Part shown: piece after piece, positions 24,361 to 37,015 of the stretch
Layout: the number at the start of each line of letters is the position of its first letter
How positions within the stretch are numbered: position 1 is the first letter of the stretch
Source: Chamaecyparis obtusa
Lineage: Eukaryota; Streptophyta; Pinopsida; Cupressales; Cupressaceae
Assembly: GCA_027943335.1 (NCBI GenBank)
Contig: BSBK01004082.1
Location: 303,501-367,500 of the forward strand
Reading direction: 5' to 3'
Length of the DNA stretch: 64,000 bases
Translations under genes and position numbers: made by a program
Notes under the pieces: generated by a model
The model's database searches: none
What the model was told of the DNA's origin: nothing
The model's input: the letters and a program-made list of their open reading frames with translations, nothing else

Positions 24361-27345
24361 TGTTGGTTTTCTTTTTCTCCAAAGGTCAGCTTGGCATCAG
24401 GATTGATAGGGCTAGTGTCACATTCACTCAACACTCCAAATCTGACAAGAAAAAGGGCCAACTGACAAGGATCAAAGAGAGATCCTTCTACTCTTTGAGC
24501 TCCACATCACTCAGGTAGGTATACCTCAACTGCACACACATATTACCTTGTGTCACACTATGAGCCTGTAGGTAACTGACTGTGGAATGATTTTCAAACT
24601 CTTTTAGGTATCATGTACCTCAATGAAACCAATATCTCATGCAATAGCCCAACTTGCATGGGGTGAGTATGAAAACTAGAGAACTACACTAACAACTTGA
24701 AAGGGAAAGGGTGGGACTGAATGGAAATGATTTTAAAATGATTGAAAGGTCCCCTGAGATGCCCTAAGTCTCTGATAGACTAGTGCCTTATCCAATTGGC
24801 CATAGAGTCAAATACCCTACTGCAAGAGATAGTTATGAAACAAGAACACAATATGCTCAATGTGTTGATGCCTGACATCAATCACACACCATGACCAAAC
24901 CTCAACTGAACACCCACCTGTGCATTCAAGCATGCTATTATCCATCAAAGGATTTTAACCCTCCCACTAGAAGAGACCTATGAAAGGACAATACATTAAC
25001 TAGCATCTATTGGAAGACAAGCATGACCTATCTTTGATATTTTAGCTCATACATGCATAAACACTAACCCTGAACCAGTTACCTCTGCGAAGATAAATCC
25101 ACTTGCAAACACTTAGGCAATACAAGTAGAAAAACCAGACACCCTTGATGTATGATTAATGCATTCAGAATTCAAATGGAGATAGCTTAGTCATAGTAAG
25201 AACAAACTAAGTTCTCATGCATAAAATAAATCTGTTACAATATGTATTATGTTCTCTGAACCAGCAATGGAAACAAAATACCCTATATGGAGAGAGAAGA
25301 AGAAATATGTAGGTCAGAACCTCTCACTCGAACTAGGAAGGAACTCTAAACTGGAACCCCTGGTTAATTAGCAAAAACAACATATATACCCATGGTTACC
25401 TTGAAATCCCACATAAGTTAAGATGCAACAAGCTAAGGGTAACCATGGTTAGAGTTTTCCATCAATTAGGCATTTCAAAATCTGATACAATTCAGAGGGA
25501 AAACACTAAGTCCTGAATGCAATTAACACTTGATCTTCAATCATGAAAGAATCTCTAAAAGGCATCGAAAATCAATCAAAATTCTACAAAATTCAAACTA
25601 GAAGTGACCCTGCAACTACTTTTGGTACATTTCATTTATTCCCCTACGGCAAGACACTCCTCTTTACAATCATCTCATACCCAAGAGTGCATTGGAACGG
25701 TGGAGAAGATCAGTTTCACCAACTGGGGCCCTTCCTACCATCAATTTCATTCCTTATAGGTCACTGGAAACATTCACAGAGATTCAAATTTGAATCTGCA
25801 ATTGTCACCATGCACTCGCCGGCCTCAAGTTTTAACCATTCAAACATCTCAAGCTAACTCCGCAATGGCGACACCAAACAGTTGTCGCATGATTGCATAG
25901 CCCGAAAATGGGCTATGTGAACATGCGACATGCTACTTCCCACCACCTTCTCTTAACTGTCGATGCCATCGCTTGCCTCAACAAGGTTTGTCGCATGTTC
26001 GCAAGTTGGGAAACTGGCTTACGCAAACATGCGACAAGCCACAAATAGAAAACCTATCAACTGTCATATATCCACTGAGACACCTTAGCCCGGGCCCGCA
26101 TTCAAACCCTAACCTCCCACCAGCATGGACCAACTGGAGATTTTCGTGGCACACCTATGAATGGGACCACCAAGCAAATATAGATGGCCCCAGGGACACA
26201 TGGCATCCTATCGCATGATCGCATAGCCCAGAGATGGGTTATACGAACATGTGGCAGCCAAAAAAATGCTACCATAACTACCACTGTAACCACCACCGCA
26301 AGAGGTACCGCAACTATCGCCATACTGCCATGGATACATGTCGACCGATCACATGATCGCATAGCCAAAAAATTGGGCTATGCAATCATGCGATAGCCAA
26401 CCCAAAGCTGCCACATGTCACGCCACCAAATTGTAACTGGCACCACATCTGCTAATGGGCCCCAACGACATGTGGCAAGCGGTCACATGATCGCATAGCC
26501 AAAAACTTGGCTATGTGACCATGCGACAGCCAACCACAAGCTACCACATGTACACCACCTCTGATGAGGGCCCCCACTAACAAGCTACCAAGAATTCAAT
26601 GACTACGCAACTAACTGTCGCCGAGTCACTAGATGTCAGCCGCTAACCGCTAGGAATGAAGAGATTGCATGACTGAAGAAAAATAGACCGCCCGCCAAGT
26701 CACTGAATGTTAAGAGAATAACTACCAAAAACCAGTGAACAGGAGGTAACCACAAGTCGCCAAGTCACGGAATGAAAGCTTAACCACCTACCAAGTAGAA
26801 CATCAGGAAGAAATAGGACCCACACGGACAGATGGAAGGTGGTTGCATGATCGCATGTCAGAAAAGTCTGACATGCGGCCATGCGATGACCAATCAGAGA
26901 AGAGCCTTGAAGCCCCAGGCCCACCTATTATCGCACTTGCGCACTTAAGGAAAGCTGACAGACCGACAATAGGGAGGTCAAAAACACACAAAGTTTTTGA
27001 TGAAAGAAGATCAAAAACACACAAAGTTTCTAATGTGTCAATAGATAAGTGCACAAAGCTGGAGGACAAAGGGTCAAAAACAATGCAGGCCAAAAACACA
27101 TAGATCAAAAATATCATGGATTTTTTAAAACACTGTGGGTTTTCGACACTTAGGCAAATTTTGACAAAATTTCCAGCAGACTTTAAACTTTGAATAACTT
27201 ACTGGGATTTGTGAATTTGGAGATGCAGTTTGGACCAGAGCAAGGTGACAACACAAGGAACATAGGGCAGGGCACAAACCAAGAAACATTTACAGGGAAG
27301 AAGCCATTTCAAAGGATTTTGTTGTGACAAGAAAATGGACTAACA
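24361..27345. repeat. Element B right LTR
   Basis: 2985 bases, TGTTGG to CTAACA, collinear with the left LTR over its whole length, followed directly by the CATTG duplication. Confidence 0.9.
25874..26900. repeat. Six hairpin palindromes in B right LTR
   Basis: Counterparts of the left-LTR hairpins, near 25882, 25988, 26208, 26345, 26483 and 26843. Arm sequences have drifted but the loops and pairing remain, as in GCATGTCAGAAAAGTCTGACATGC. Confidence 0.9.
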
Positions 27346-27350
27346 CATTG
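27346..27350. repeat. Target duplication CATTG, right
   Basis: Second copy of CATTG; the transposase frame resumes at 27351. Confidence 0.9.
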
Positions 27351-28397
27351 AAGGATGGAAAAGTTGGAAAATGGTGTAACCTAATAACTGAAAAACTTAG
27401 TGTTAATGCTTTTATGAATGAATTCAAGAGTAAGATCATACCTAAATATGTGAAACACTCTCATAATTCTAGATGGCTAGATGGACAATTTCAAATATGC
27501 AAGAATAAATTTCCAATTGGTAGTATATTGTTAGTTGTTGACTTTGCAGAGAACTACATGCTTGCACCACAAGATGAGATCCAACCACAATATTATAATT
27601 CAGTGCAAGTAACAATTTTTGTTCATATTGTCTATAGACATGCACCTGATAGTACAGAAGAGGATCAAAAAATATTGAGAGAGTACCATTTCTATATGAG
27701 TGATAATAAGTTACACTCATCGGAGTTTGTCCAATATTGCTTTAATATCTTTTATGAAAATTTAAGGGAGAGAGAAATTCATATAACACAACATCTAATA
27801 TGGTGAGATAATTGCACAAGATAATTCAAGAATGCTAGAATGTTTTATTGGTTGAGTAGGATGCACAAGAAAATAAATATCCAACATATCTGAAGTTTTT
27901 TTGAGGCTGGACACGGGAAGGGAGAACATGATGGTGTTGGTGCATGTGTTGAGAGAGCCCTTTGTAGAGAGCAACCCAAATTTGAGGAAAAATCAAAATT
28001 TAAAGATGCATGTGCAATTGTTGAATGGTGTAAAATAAGTTGGTCTACAGGATCAAGTCAGAACTCTACAATCAGACATTTTTCTGGCTAGTTGAAGAGA
28101 AGAATATCTTTTCAAGATATGATTTTAATACAATCAGCGGATTGACTAAATGACATTCATTTAGGAGTTCTAATTCTAACACTTGGACTATATGGACTAG
28201 GGAGCTTGCATGTTTTTGTCAATTCTGTGTTGCAGATGAATGGGAAGAATGCGAGAATACAAAATGGGTTGAAGAATGGTGACACAAATCATTAACACCT
28301 AGTGAGAGACAAGATGAAGATGTTATAATAAATGAAGACCTAGATCATGCCTTTGCATCAGAAGATTATGATGGTGTTTCAGATCTCATACAACCTG

Positions 28398-28672
<275 letters not shown>

Positions 28673-28967
28673 GACATATGTATGTTGTTTTTGCACTTGA
28701 GGATAATGAAGAGCAGAAAGAGTATTGGTTAGCTCGATGTGTAGAACCTAAGAAAAAGTTGATATGTCATCAAGTAGGTACATGGCTACGCAAATACCTA
28801 ACAAGAAGGAATGGTTTACTAGCTTTTGAAGACTACCAATCAGAAAAGAAGATTATACACTATTCCCATTTGGTAGTGTCAACAAATATCAAATTGTAAA
28901 GATACAAAGGGAGACCTGCTAATAAAATTTTATGGACACTTTCAATGGAAGAGCATGAGGCAATCAT

Positions 28968-29570
28968 AGATGCATTACAGAAAAGAGAGGATGTTGATGG
29001 TACATTAGGCTGAATCAAATTTATACATGTAAGTTTTTATTCAATTGTCTTATTAACTTTAAAATTAAAATTAACTTTAAATAAACTTGAGTACATAAAT
29101 TCTAACATTTCAACATATTTATTTTTATGATGCAGTCCATGTCGGGAAGAACATCTAGATGCATTGCATAAAAGAGAGGATGTTGATGGTACATTATGTT
29201 GAATCAAATTTATACATGTAAATTTTTGTTCAATTGTCATATTAACTTTAAATGAACTCGAGTACACAAATTCTAACATTTCAACATGTTTATTTTTATG
29301 ATGCAGGATGTCAGGAAGAACATAGATCTACATTGCAGAAAAGAGAGTATGCTGATGGTACATTAGGTTGAATCAAATTTATACATGTAAGTTTTTGTTC
29401 AATTGTCATAGTTGTATATGTTTTCTACACGTCTTCTTTGAAGTGTCATAATTTATAATTTAGAGATATAGATTTGAAATTAAAATTAAAATTAACTTTA
29501 AATGAACGTTTATAAATTCTAACATTTCAACATGTTTATTTTTATGATGCAGGATGTCTGGAAGAACATA
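28968..29570 (+). repeat. Last transposase exon and intron triplicated
   Basis: Three tandem units begin near 28968, 29157 and 29324. Each carries the exon piece around AAGAGAGGATGTTGATGGTA, a GTAAG/GTAAA donor-like site, an AT-rich interval and a TTATGATGCAG acceptor followed by GAAGAACAT. The deletion derivative at 826-1141 has a single unit, so the triplication is specific to this copy. Confidence 0.75.
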
Positions 29571-30191
29571 GACATGAACTATTTATGTAGTACAATGCAC
29601 TCTTGTATTCGTACAATTTGGGTTTAATAATTTAAGATCACACGAACTCACTTTTATACATCGAATTTTGTTTTAAATATTTAAGTTAAATTCATAACTT
29701 TGTATTCACCTAATTTTGTTGTTACAAATATTAAACTATGCACATTGGTCAAAATATGTTCACTTAATAGATCTCATTGTTTAATAGTTATTAAGTTTGT
29801 AATGTATCCATATTGTTCTTGTCAATTTTACATGTATTAATAGATGTCATTGTTAGATCTAGATGATTTTTTTTATAGTTAATCAAAGTGTTCATATTAC
29901 TCAAGTAACATGTAACTAGATATTATACTTAGATCAATTACACATGAATTAATAGATGTCATTGTTAGATAGATATTTTTTTAATAATAAATTGATAAAT
30001 TACATAACAAGTCCTAAAATAATTTACATGTATCATAATTTCCATCATATCAACTCATGATATATACATACAATCACAAAACAAAGTCCTACTCTAAAAA
30101 CAAGTCCAAGTACAATATATGATAACAAGTGGACTAGTATATAATGCAAGTCCTACTCTAACAAGTAAAAATACTATGAACAAGTCAAAAC
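29571..30191. other. Inter-gene region of the transposon
   Basis: About 620 AT-rich bases between the convergent genes. It contains the intact version of the site hit by the LINE-type insertion in the other copy (TAATAGATCTCAT near 29767). No frame. Confidence 0.6.
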
Positions 30192-30263
30192 AAGCCTAAA
30201 TAGTCATCATAAAACAAGTCCAAATAGTCATCATAAAACAAGTTCAAATAGTCATCATAAATA
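30192..30263. repeat. Three 24-bp tandem units
   Basis: TAGTCATCATAAAACAAGTC-type units with an exact 24-base period (30201, 30225, 30249), just past the stop codon of the second transposon gene. Confidence 0.85.
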
Positions 30264-30308
30264 AAATGAACAAGTCCAAATAGTTCAAATAGTCATCATA
30301 ATCTAACT

Positions 30309-32316
30309 CTACTCATCTAGCTGATCTACAGTCCTCTTCACTCCACGTGAGCAGGACTGTAATGCATCAACATGCTCTGTTTGGTCCTAAGTACCCTCAT
30401 CCTACTCCATCTGGTCCTGAGCACCCTAATCCTGCTCTGTCTGGTCTCGAGCACCCTCATCCTCAACTACATGAAAAGTGGATGAAGACAAGTCCTATAA
30501 AAAAATTTAAAGTACAAATTAAAAATTATTTAAATTAATCATCTAAGATCTAGATACACATAGGACATTGAAAAATATCTAGATACACACAAGACATTGA
30601 AAAATTACTTAAATTAATCATCACCTCAAAGGATAGTGTCGATGGATGCATTTGGCTTAATCCTATAGCCATGCCAAGACTCATGGTGGTGTCAACCTAA
30701 ACAACATATATAAAGCATGAATCAAACTTATAGTACATATATACATAAATTATAAAGTATATATAACTTGATCAAATATATAAATATGGAATAAAAACAT
30801 GTGTACATTACCTGTGTGTGACATGTAGCTAATGTCACTGATGAGTGAGGACGTAAACGGGATTGTGCAACATGAGACAATCAAAAAGCCTAGAATTACA
30901 AAAAAATAAGTGTGAATCAAAGTTGTACATAAATTAGTAAGATACAAATACTTAAAATTAATAAATGAAAAACATACTATAGGTATATGCGGCTGACTCT
31001 CGGTGACTAGTGGGGCAGAGAATGAAGGACTATCAATCTCAGTCATACATGAGAGACCCTACAAAATCACAAAAATATGTCAAACACATTATCAATTAAA
31101 GTTTATTTTGTTTAAAGTTTAAATGTATCAAGATCAAAGTGCATACCGTGAATGGAGCACCGAGATGTTGAGGTGTCGATGTCATATGATGACGGATAAT
31201 GAATGTTGGAGGGTCAACCTTCCTTTGTTCACCAAAAAATCCACATCTTATGGCTCATAATTGTATAAATAAGAAATTTAATAGTACGCTATATTTAAAT
31301 TATAATTAAATTTACTTGTGCGGGATGATCCTCATCTGCATTGAGGAAATCAACATATGATGAGATATCATCTCCAGCATCACCATGTGCGCCATCATCA
31401 TCATCGGCATATCCACCATGTGCACCCCCAACATCATGACCATATCCACCATGGGCAGCATCAAGATCAGATTGGGGACCCGTACATATACCCCCACAAC
31501 TCGTGCAAACATGTGCTATGCTGGGGGTAGTCCTCGCCTAGGTCATGTGTTGTAACAAATTGCCCGTAAGGGCACTCAAAGAACCAAGAGATGACTGCAC
31601 TACTCGATGATAAATAGGTACAAGAAGTACAAGAGTTGGAAGAGGAATGAGGGGCTCATTGCGCACACGATTTCTAGTTCTGTCACTCAATTTGGCATGC
31701 CCCAGCCAACCCCCTGAAATGCTCTCATGTCAAAGTAATTGGGTTTCTTACCCAATTCAAACTTAGCCCATAATTTCTTCAAAAAATAAAGTGGGACCTC
31801 ATGATTAGCATGTGGTGGATGTTCAAATACCATCCACCACTGCTCCCAAAAATGCTCTGCTATCCCGAGGTGTCTACACCATCTAATGGAAATGCATGGC
31901 TTCTTGCCAACTATCTGCTCACCCATTGTAGGGTTCAAAAAATAGCGCGCCAAATCATTTTTTGTAATTTTTAACTTATTAACCTCTTTATAAGAGAGGC
32001 CATTAGCATAATATACATGCATAGAGTCCCTCCACAACTCAAAATTATCAATCGTGTAGTCTAATGTCTGTATGGAATCTACTACTCCTTGCATGCTATC
32101 TACAAGGTGTTGTAGCTAGATAGATGGATATGGATCATGCCTAATAATGTTTATGTCTCTCAAGATGTCCTCTACATTTCTCCTAATATTATCTTTGAGC
32201 TCTCTAAGTGGAGGTGGAGGTGGAGGTAGAGGGGGGCATGGAGGGGGAGGGGGAGGTGGAGGACAAGGTGGTGGTGCATGCTGACCTATAAGCTCATCAA
32301 TATGAAAGTCATCCAT
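30309..32316 (-). pseudogene. Second transposon gene, multi-exon, function unknown
   Basis: Start MDDFHIDELIGQ at 32316, then a proline run, then LRELKDNIRRNVEDILRDI, a helical-looking segment. The core carries RWCRHLGIAEHFWEQWWMVF and LWAKFELGKKPNYFDM, followed by an Asp/Gly/His repeat (HGGYxxDDDDGAHGD). Small exons with GT..AG borders follow near 31200-31255, 30975-31060, 30815-30885 and 30625-30700. The last exon has three 10-residue acidic repeats and ends RGVKRTVDQLDE at stop 30309-30311. There is a stop near 32114 and others near 31550, 30450 and 30420, so this copy is broken or misassembled. I know no family for it. Many plant DNA transposons carry a second protein that assists the transposase; that role is only a guess here. 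Confidence 0.55.
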
Positions 32317-32417
32317 ATTGTTAATCTGCGTACAAATTAAAACATAATTTACAATTAACATACTGTAAAATATATTTTACCTTACAACTTGAATGACTTA
32401 AATAATCAAAACTTAAG

Positions 32418-32468
32418 AGGAGAGAGAGAGAGAGAGGAAGAGAGAGGAGAGAGTGAGAGAGAGTGAGA

Positions 32469-32521
<53 letters not shown>

Positions 32522-32952
32522 TTTGTTTTTAAATTTATGTTTTGATTAAACTAAATTTATTTTTTGGTTTTCTAAATTTATATTTTGATTTTCTAAGTTT
32601 AGGGATTTGTAAATTAACTTTTTATCTAGGTTTATGTTTTTTTTTTATTATCTAGGGTTTTAGTTTTCTATGTAGGGTTTTGCAATGTAATTTTGTATAC
32701 CTAAATTTTACTAGTTTTCTACTTTAGTACAATAATTTACTTGAAGTAAATTGAAATAAAAAATTATTACAACTTTGAAAGATAAAATATAAAATTAAAT
32801 TTATGCAATAATTTTGAAAATAACATTAAACATAGCATGAACTAAATTTATGTTTTGGTTTTCTATTTATTTATATTAAATGATTTTCTAAAATTTGGTT
32901 TTATAATATAATAAAAAACAATAGAACGTAGAGAGGAGAGAGAAAGAGGAGA

Positions 32953-32996
<44 letters not shown>

Positions 32997-33350
32997 GGAG
33001 AGAGAAAGATGAGAGAGAGAAAGAGAGAGAGAGGAAGAGAGAGAGAGTCTGTGTTTTTAAATTTATGTTTTGGTTGAACTAAATTTATGTTTTGGTTTTC
33101 TAAATTTATATTTTGATTTTCTAAGTTTAAGGTTTCGTAAATTAATTTTTTATCTAGGTTTATGTTTTTGTTTTATTATCTAGGGTTTTGGTTTTCTATG
33201 TAGGGTTTTGCAATGTAATTTTGTATATACCTAAATTTTACTAGTTTTCTACTTTAGTATGGTAATTTACTAAGGAAATTGAAATAAAAGAGAATTACAA
33301 CTTTGAAAGATAAAATATAATTAAATTTATGCAATAATTTTGAAAATAAC
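32418..33350. repeat. Tandem duplication with GA tracts
   Basis: Two units of about 500 bases (from 32418 and from 32935), each starting with an interrupted GA tract and followed by T-rich sequence containing TTTTAAATTTATGTTTTG and CTATGTAGGGTTTTGCAATG. The derivative copy has one unit with a clean 43-base GA tract. Confidence 0.8.
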
Positions 33351-33586
33351 ATTAAGCTATACATTTTTAAATTAAAAATAACCTGAAACTACACATTTAA
33401 AAAAACAAAAATCATAAAAAAATAATAAAAAACAATAGTACTTACCTGGAAGAGGAAAAAATGGCAAGTGGGGTTGACAGGGGAAGCTAAACCGGGTGCC
33501 TGAGCTATACCAAATGTGATTCCATTTTTGCTGTGGATGAAAATGACAAGAATTTCATTTAAAACAAAAAATATATAGATTTTCAA

Positions 33587-33813
33587 AACGGGCGCCCAAT
33601 TTGTTCAAATCGGGCACCCGTTTTGAACAAATAGGGTGCCCGTTTTGCATTGGGTGCTCGATCCTAAATGGGCACCCAATTTGAAAAATTGTTTTAGGCT
33701 CCCGAAGCTAAACGGGTGCCTAATTTGTAAATATCGGGCGCCCGATTTGTATTACTTTTTTTCCTCCACTATGGACTTTCGCAGAATTGGCCCCCAGCTT
33801 TGAACACACACCC
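33587..33813. repeat. Right subterminal motifs and inverted terminus, copy 2
   Basis: At least seven motifs of the GGGCGCCC, GGGCACCC and GGGTGCCC type are packed between 33587 and 33760. The last 33 bases end CACACACCC and form the right inverted end. Confidence 0.65.
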
Positions 33814-33817
33814 ACCG
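33814..33817. repeat. Target duplication ACCG, right
   Basis: Second copy of ACCG. The PMD frame resumes with DVIWRPY directly after it. Confidence 0.7.
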
Positions 33818-34990
33818 ATGTGATATGGAGACCCTACTGCCAAATGAGAGAGTGGCCTGATACACGAGTCTAGATGAGACATTCATAGTAGCGTAAGCTA
33901 ATAGAGGGTCATCAGATTCATATAGTGATGCCCTACTATTATGATCAGGTAAAGAGGTAGTTTGGCATATTACAAGGAATCCCTAAGGTGGTACCTCACT
34001 ATGTACATCTGACGAGATACTATCAGAGACCCAGAGCCATATGTTGACCATCAATAGCAGACATAGGGGATAGTGATGCAGAGGAGATAGTGGATAGAGA
34101 GGTACCATCAAATGTAGCCTATTCATGTGTGAGTCAAGATTACATTAGGTACTAGAGTTTGGAGGGGACCCACCCTATCTTTCTTGAGGATTATCCTATA
34201 GGTGATCTAGGCTTTACAGAGGGGACACACTGGGATAGTGAGGCCACCGAGGAGGATGAGGATATCAGAGGTGAGGAGGAGCACATCTTTAAGGGAGATC
34301 CCATGGAGGAGGAGAGAGCAGATGAGAGAGCAGAGGAGAGAGTAGAGGAGAGAGCTGAGGACATGCCCCCAGCTAGTGATACTGGTATAGATATACCTAT
34401 TACACGCACATCACCATTGAGAACATGATTGAGGCCTAGATATAGCGATCATGGAGAGAGTAGTCACTCCATGCCCCCACCATCTAGGCACTTTAGTGAC
34501 ATCCAAGAGGGAGACCCAAGTATAAATTTGATTGAAAATTATTTGAATATAATTTGATTTGAAATAGATAGGATAAGGGACTAATAGAAGTTTTTATTTC
34601 TATAGCTAGCATGGCGAAGTGGAGGAGCTTTGTATCTAAGGTTCTCCAGGATAACATTATATCCTACTGACTACTAGTCGACGAGTGAGAGTCTTCCATT
34701 GGTAACAAGGATCTCGGAAGACATGCCGACATCTTTGTATGTATCCAGTGAGAGCTAAGAATGTGCAAAAAAAGAGAGGAGAAGATGATGATAGAGATAT
34801 AGAGTCTTCATGAGTTTGTATAGGGTATGAACATCTCTAGGACCCATACATGGACACACAAATCTTCATCATCCCATCACAGAGCAGAGAGATCTGGAAG
34901 TCATCGGCCATCAGAGTGACATAGTGATAGACATAGTGATAGATAGGGCCATTGGCCTCATATGTATCAAAACTTTGAAAAACTATATTT
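33818..34990 (+). pseudogene. Plant mobile domain gene, 3' part
   Basis: Continues the frame cut at 17932. It shows DVIWRPYCQMREWPDT, then MPYYYDQVKRxFGILQGIPKVVPH, which fits the PMD carboxy-terminal pattern (a VxRQFGxxQxIP-like block). An acidic tail rich in Glu, Asp and Arg follows (34159-34428). A probable intron ends TTTCTATAG before CTAGCATGGCG at about 34613. Stops occur near 33870 and 34153. The gene converges on the gypsy integrase, whose stop is at 35134. Confidence 0.65.
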
Positions 34991-35133
34991 TTGATGAATG
35001 AAAACTTTCTCTACTAATTAATAGAAAGAAAGAAAGAAAATAAAGTGCATAAACATATTCAATATGTAACTACATAAGTTCTATAAAATAAATCTTTATA
35101 AGGAATACATAAATGCAGATGGAAGAAATGAAA

Positions 35134-37013
35134 TTAAGGATAATAATGTTTAAGATGCAAAATATTAATGGGTTCCTTAAAAGAAACACCATCCATATCA
35201 GCAAGTTTGTAAGCACCTAAACCAAAGTCTTCAATTACAACAAAAGGTCCAAGCCAATTACGGCTAAATTTTCCTTTTTCACCTAGTAAAGCATTCACAT
35301 TCTGTTGATTCTCATAAAGAACTAAATCACCAACTGCAAATGTTCTTTCAATTACCTTATGATTGTATTGTTTCTGAAGGGATTTATGGTAAGCTTTTAT
35401 ATGTTCTAAAGCATGTATTCATTGTTCATCCAACATCTCTAATTCTTGTAAGTGTTGTTCACAAAATGTATCTTTATCAATTATCCCATGAAATGAAATA
35501 TGCAAAGAAGGTATTTCTAGTTCCAAAGGCATAATAGCATCAGCACCATAGACAAGATTATAAGGAGAAGAACTTGTAGTGGTACGAACACTAGTCCTAT
35601 AGGCCCATAAAGCATAAGTCAATTGAGTATGCCAATCCTTTGCATGTTTATTAACTATTTTTCTCAAGATTTGTTCAATAATTTTATTTGATGCTTCAGC
35701 TTGTCCATTAGATTGAGGATAATAAGGAGTTGAAAATCTATGTTGAATTCTATATTTCTCCAAGAATTTTGTAACTTCTTTATTTTTAAAAGATGTTCCA
35801 TTATCCAAAATTATCGTTGAAGGAATACCAAATCTTGTTATGATATTATTAAGGATGAAATAAAAAATAACATATGTCATTGTTGAACAAAGAGGGACAA
35901 CTTCAACCCACTTCGTGAAGTAGTTCATAGTGATGAGAATGTAAGTATGTCCTTGAGAAGAAGTCGGTGAGATTTTTCCAATAAGGTCAAAGCCCCAAAC
36001 ACTGAAAGGCCATGGGGAAACTTGATTATGAAGCTCACGAGTAGGAACATGAATCAAATTACTATGTTGTTGACATTGAGGACATTTCTTAACAAATATG
36101 AAAGAATATTATTCCATTGTTTGCCAATAATATCCCATTTGAAGCAATTTATTAACTAGGGATTTTCCACCAAAATGTCCCCCACAAGAACCAAAATGAG
36201 CCTCTGCTAAAGCTACATGAATTTCAGTTCTATTGAGATGTCTTAATAATAATCCTTCATAAGAGCATTTGTAAAGCGTATCTCCTAAAATGATGTACCA
36301 TGCTGCAAGTTTCCAAATACGATTACGCATGTTCCATGCTGTCAATTTAGGAAAAGTACCATCTTTCAAAAAATGAAAAATATGTGAATACCATTCATTC
36401 GAATGCAAATTGAAATAGTCAAGAGTAAGCTTGTTAGAAATTGTAGGGTGTTTAAGAGTTTGTATAGTAAATTGAAAGTTTTTAGCATTGTTCTCAATAA
36501 AAACCAAGGAAGATGCACTTGCCATAGCATCTACATGTTGATTATCCTTCCTAGGTAAAGTCTAGATAGTATAAGAGGGGAATTGCAAAAGCACAGTAAG
36601 AGCTAAATCTCTATATTGTGTCATTTTAATATTTTTAGTCTGATATCCTCCTTTAATCTGTACAACTATTATTTGTGAATCACCATATATTTGTCAATGT
36701 TGGATATTGAGAGATGAATCTTCTCGTAGTCTAGCTATAAGAGCTTCATACTCCGCAATCTTATTAGTACAAGGAAAGGTTAATGTATATGATAAAGGGA
36801 TGGGTTTTTTTGTAGGGGGAATCAAGATGATACCCACCCCAGAACCTATTTTACACTTAAGACCCATCAAAATATAATTCCCAAATATCATCTTGTTGAA
36901 TAGTTAGAATATTATCATCAAGGAATTCTATAGAAGTAGAACTTTCATCTAGACAAGGACTAGGAGCTTTGGCAAGAGAATATATCAATGCTTGTCCCTT
37001 AATAGACTTCTAA
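35134..37013 (-). pseudogene. Gypsy polyprotein, second RNase H and integrase
   Basis: From right to left: KSIKGQALIYSLAKA, then the second RNase H (WELYFDGS, a one-base frameshift near 36865, then NKIAEYEALIARL and GDSQIIVVQIKGG), then integrase. Integrase keeps its zinc-binding residues (HFGSCGGHFGG with CPQCQQH) and its catalytic residues (Asp in GFDLIG, Asp in ILDNGTSF, Glu in NGQAEASN; the last two are 35 residues apart). In-frame stops at 36694, near 36560, 36109 and 35419 inactivate it; the natural end is TAA at 35134-35136 after HLKHYYP. The right edge is cut by element C. Confidence 0.85.
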
Positions 37014-37015
37014 AC

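Larger units (their letters stand above)
20723..27345. mobile_element. Non-coding retroelement with 3-kb LTRs (element B)
   Basis: 6623 bases: LTRs of 2984 and 2985 bases around only 654 internal bases with no coding frame. LTR ends are TGTTGG and CTAACA (CTAATA in the left copy). The 5-bp target duplication is perfect. Large LTRs with a short non-coding interior fit a LARD/TRIM-like non-autonomous element that depends on proteins made elsewhere. Direction is unresolved: both internal edges carry an inward-facing TGG...GGGGA or similar primer-site-like sequence and neither shows a clear purine tract. Confidence 0.9.

Noticed and set aside
34191..34409. Ser/Leu repeat frame on the minus strand
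   Set aside because: It is the complement of the Glu/Arg-rich PMD tail on the plus strand.
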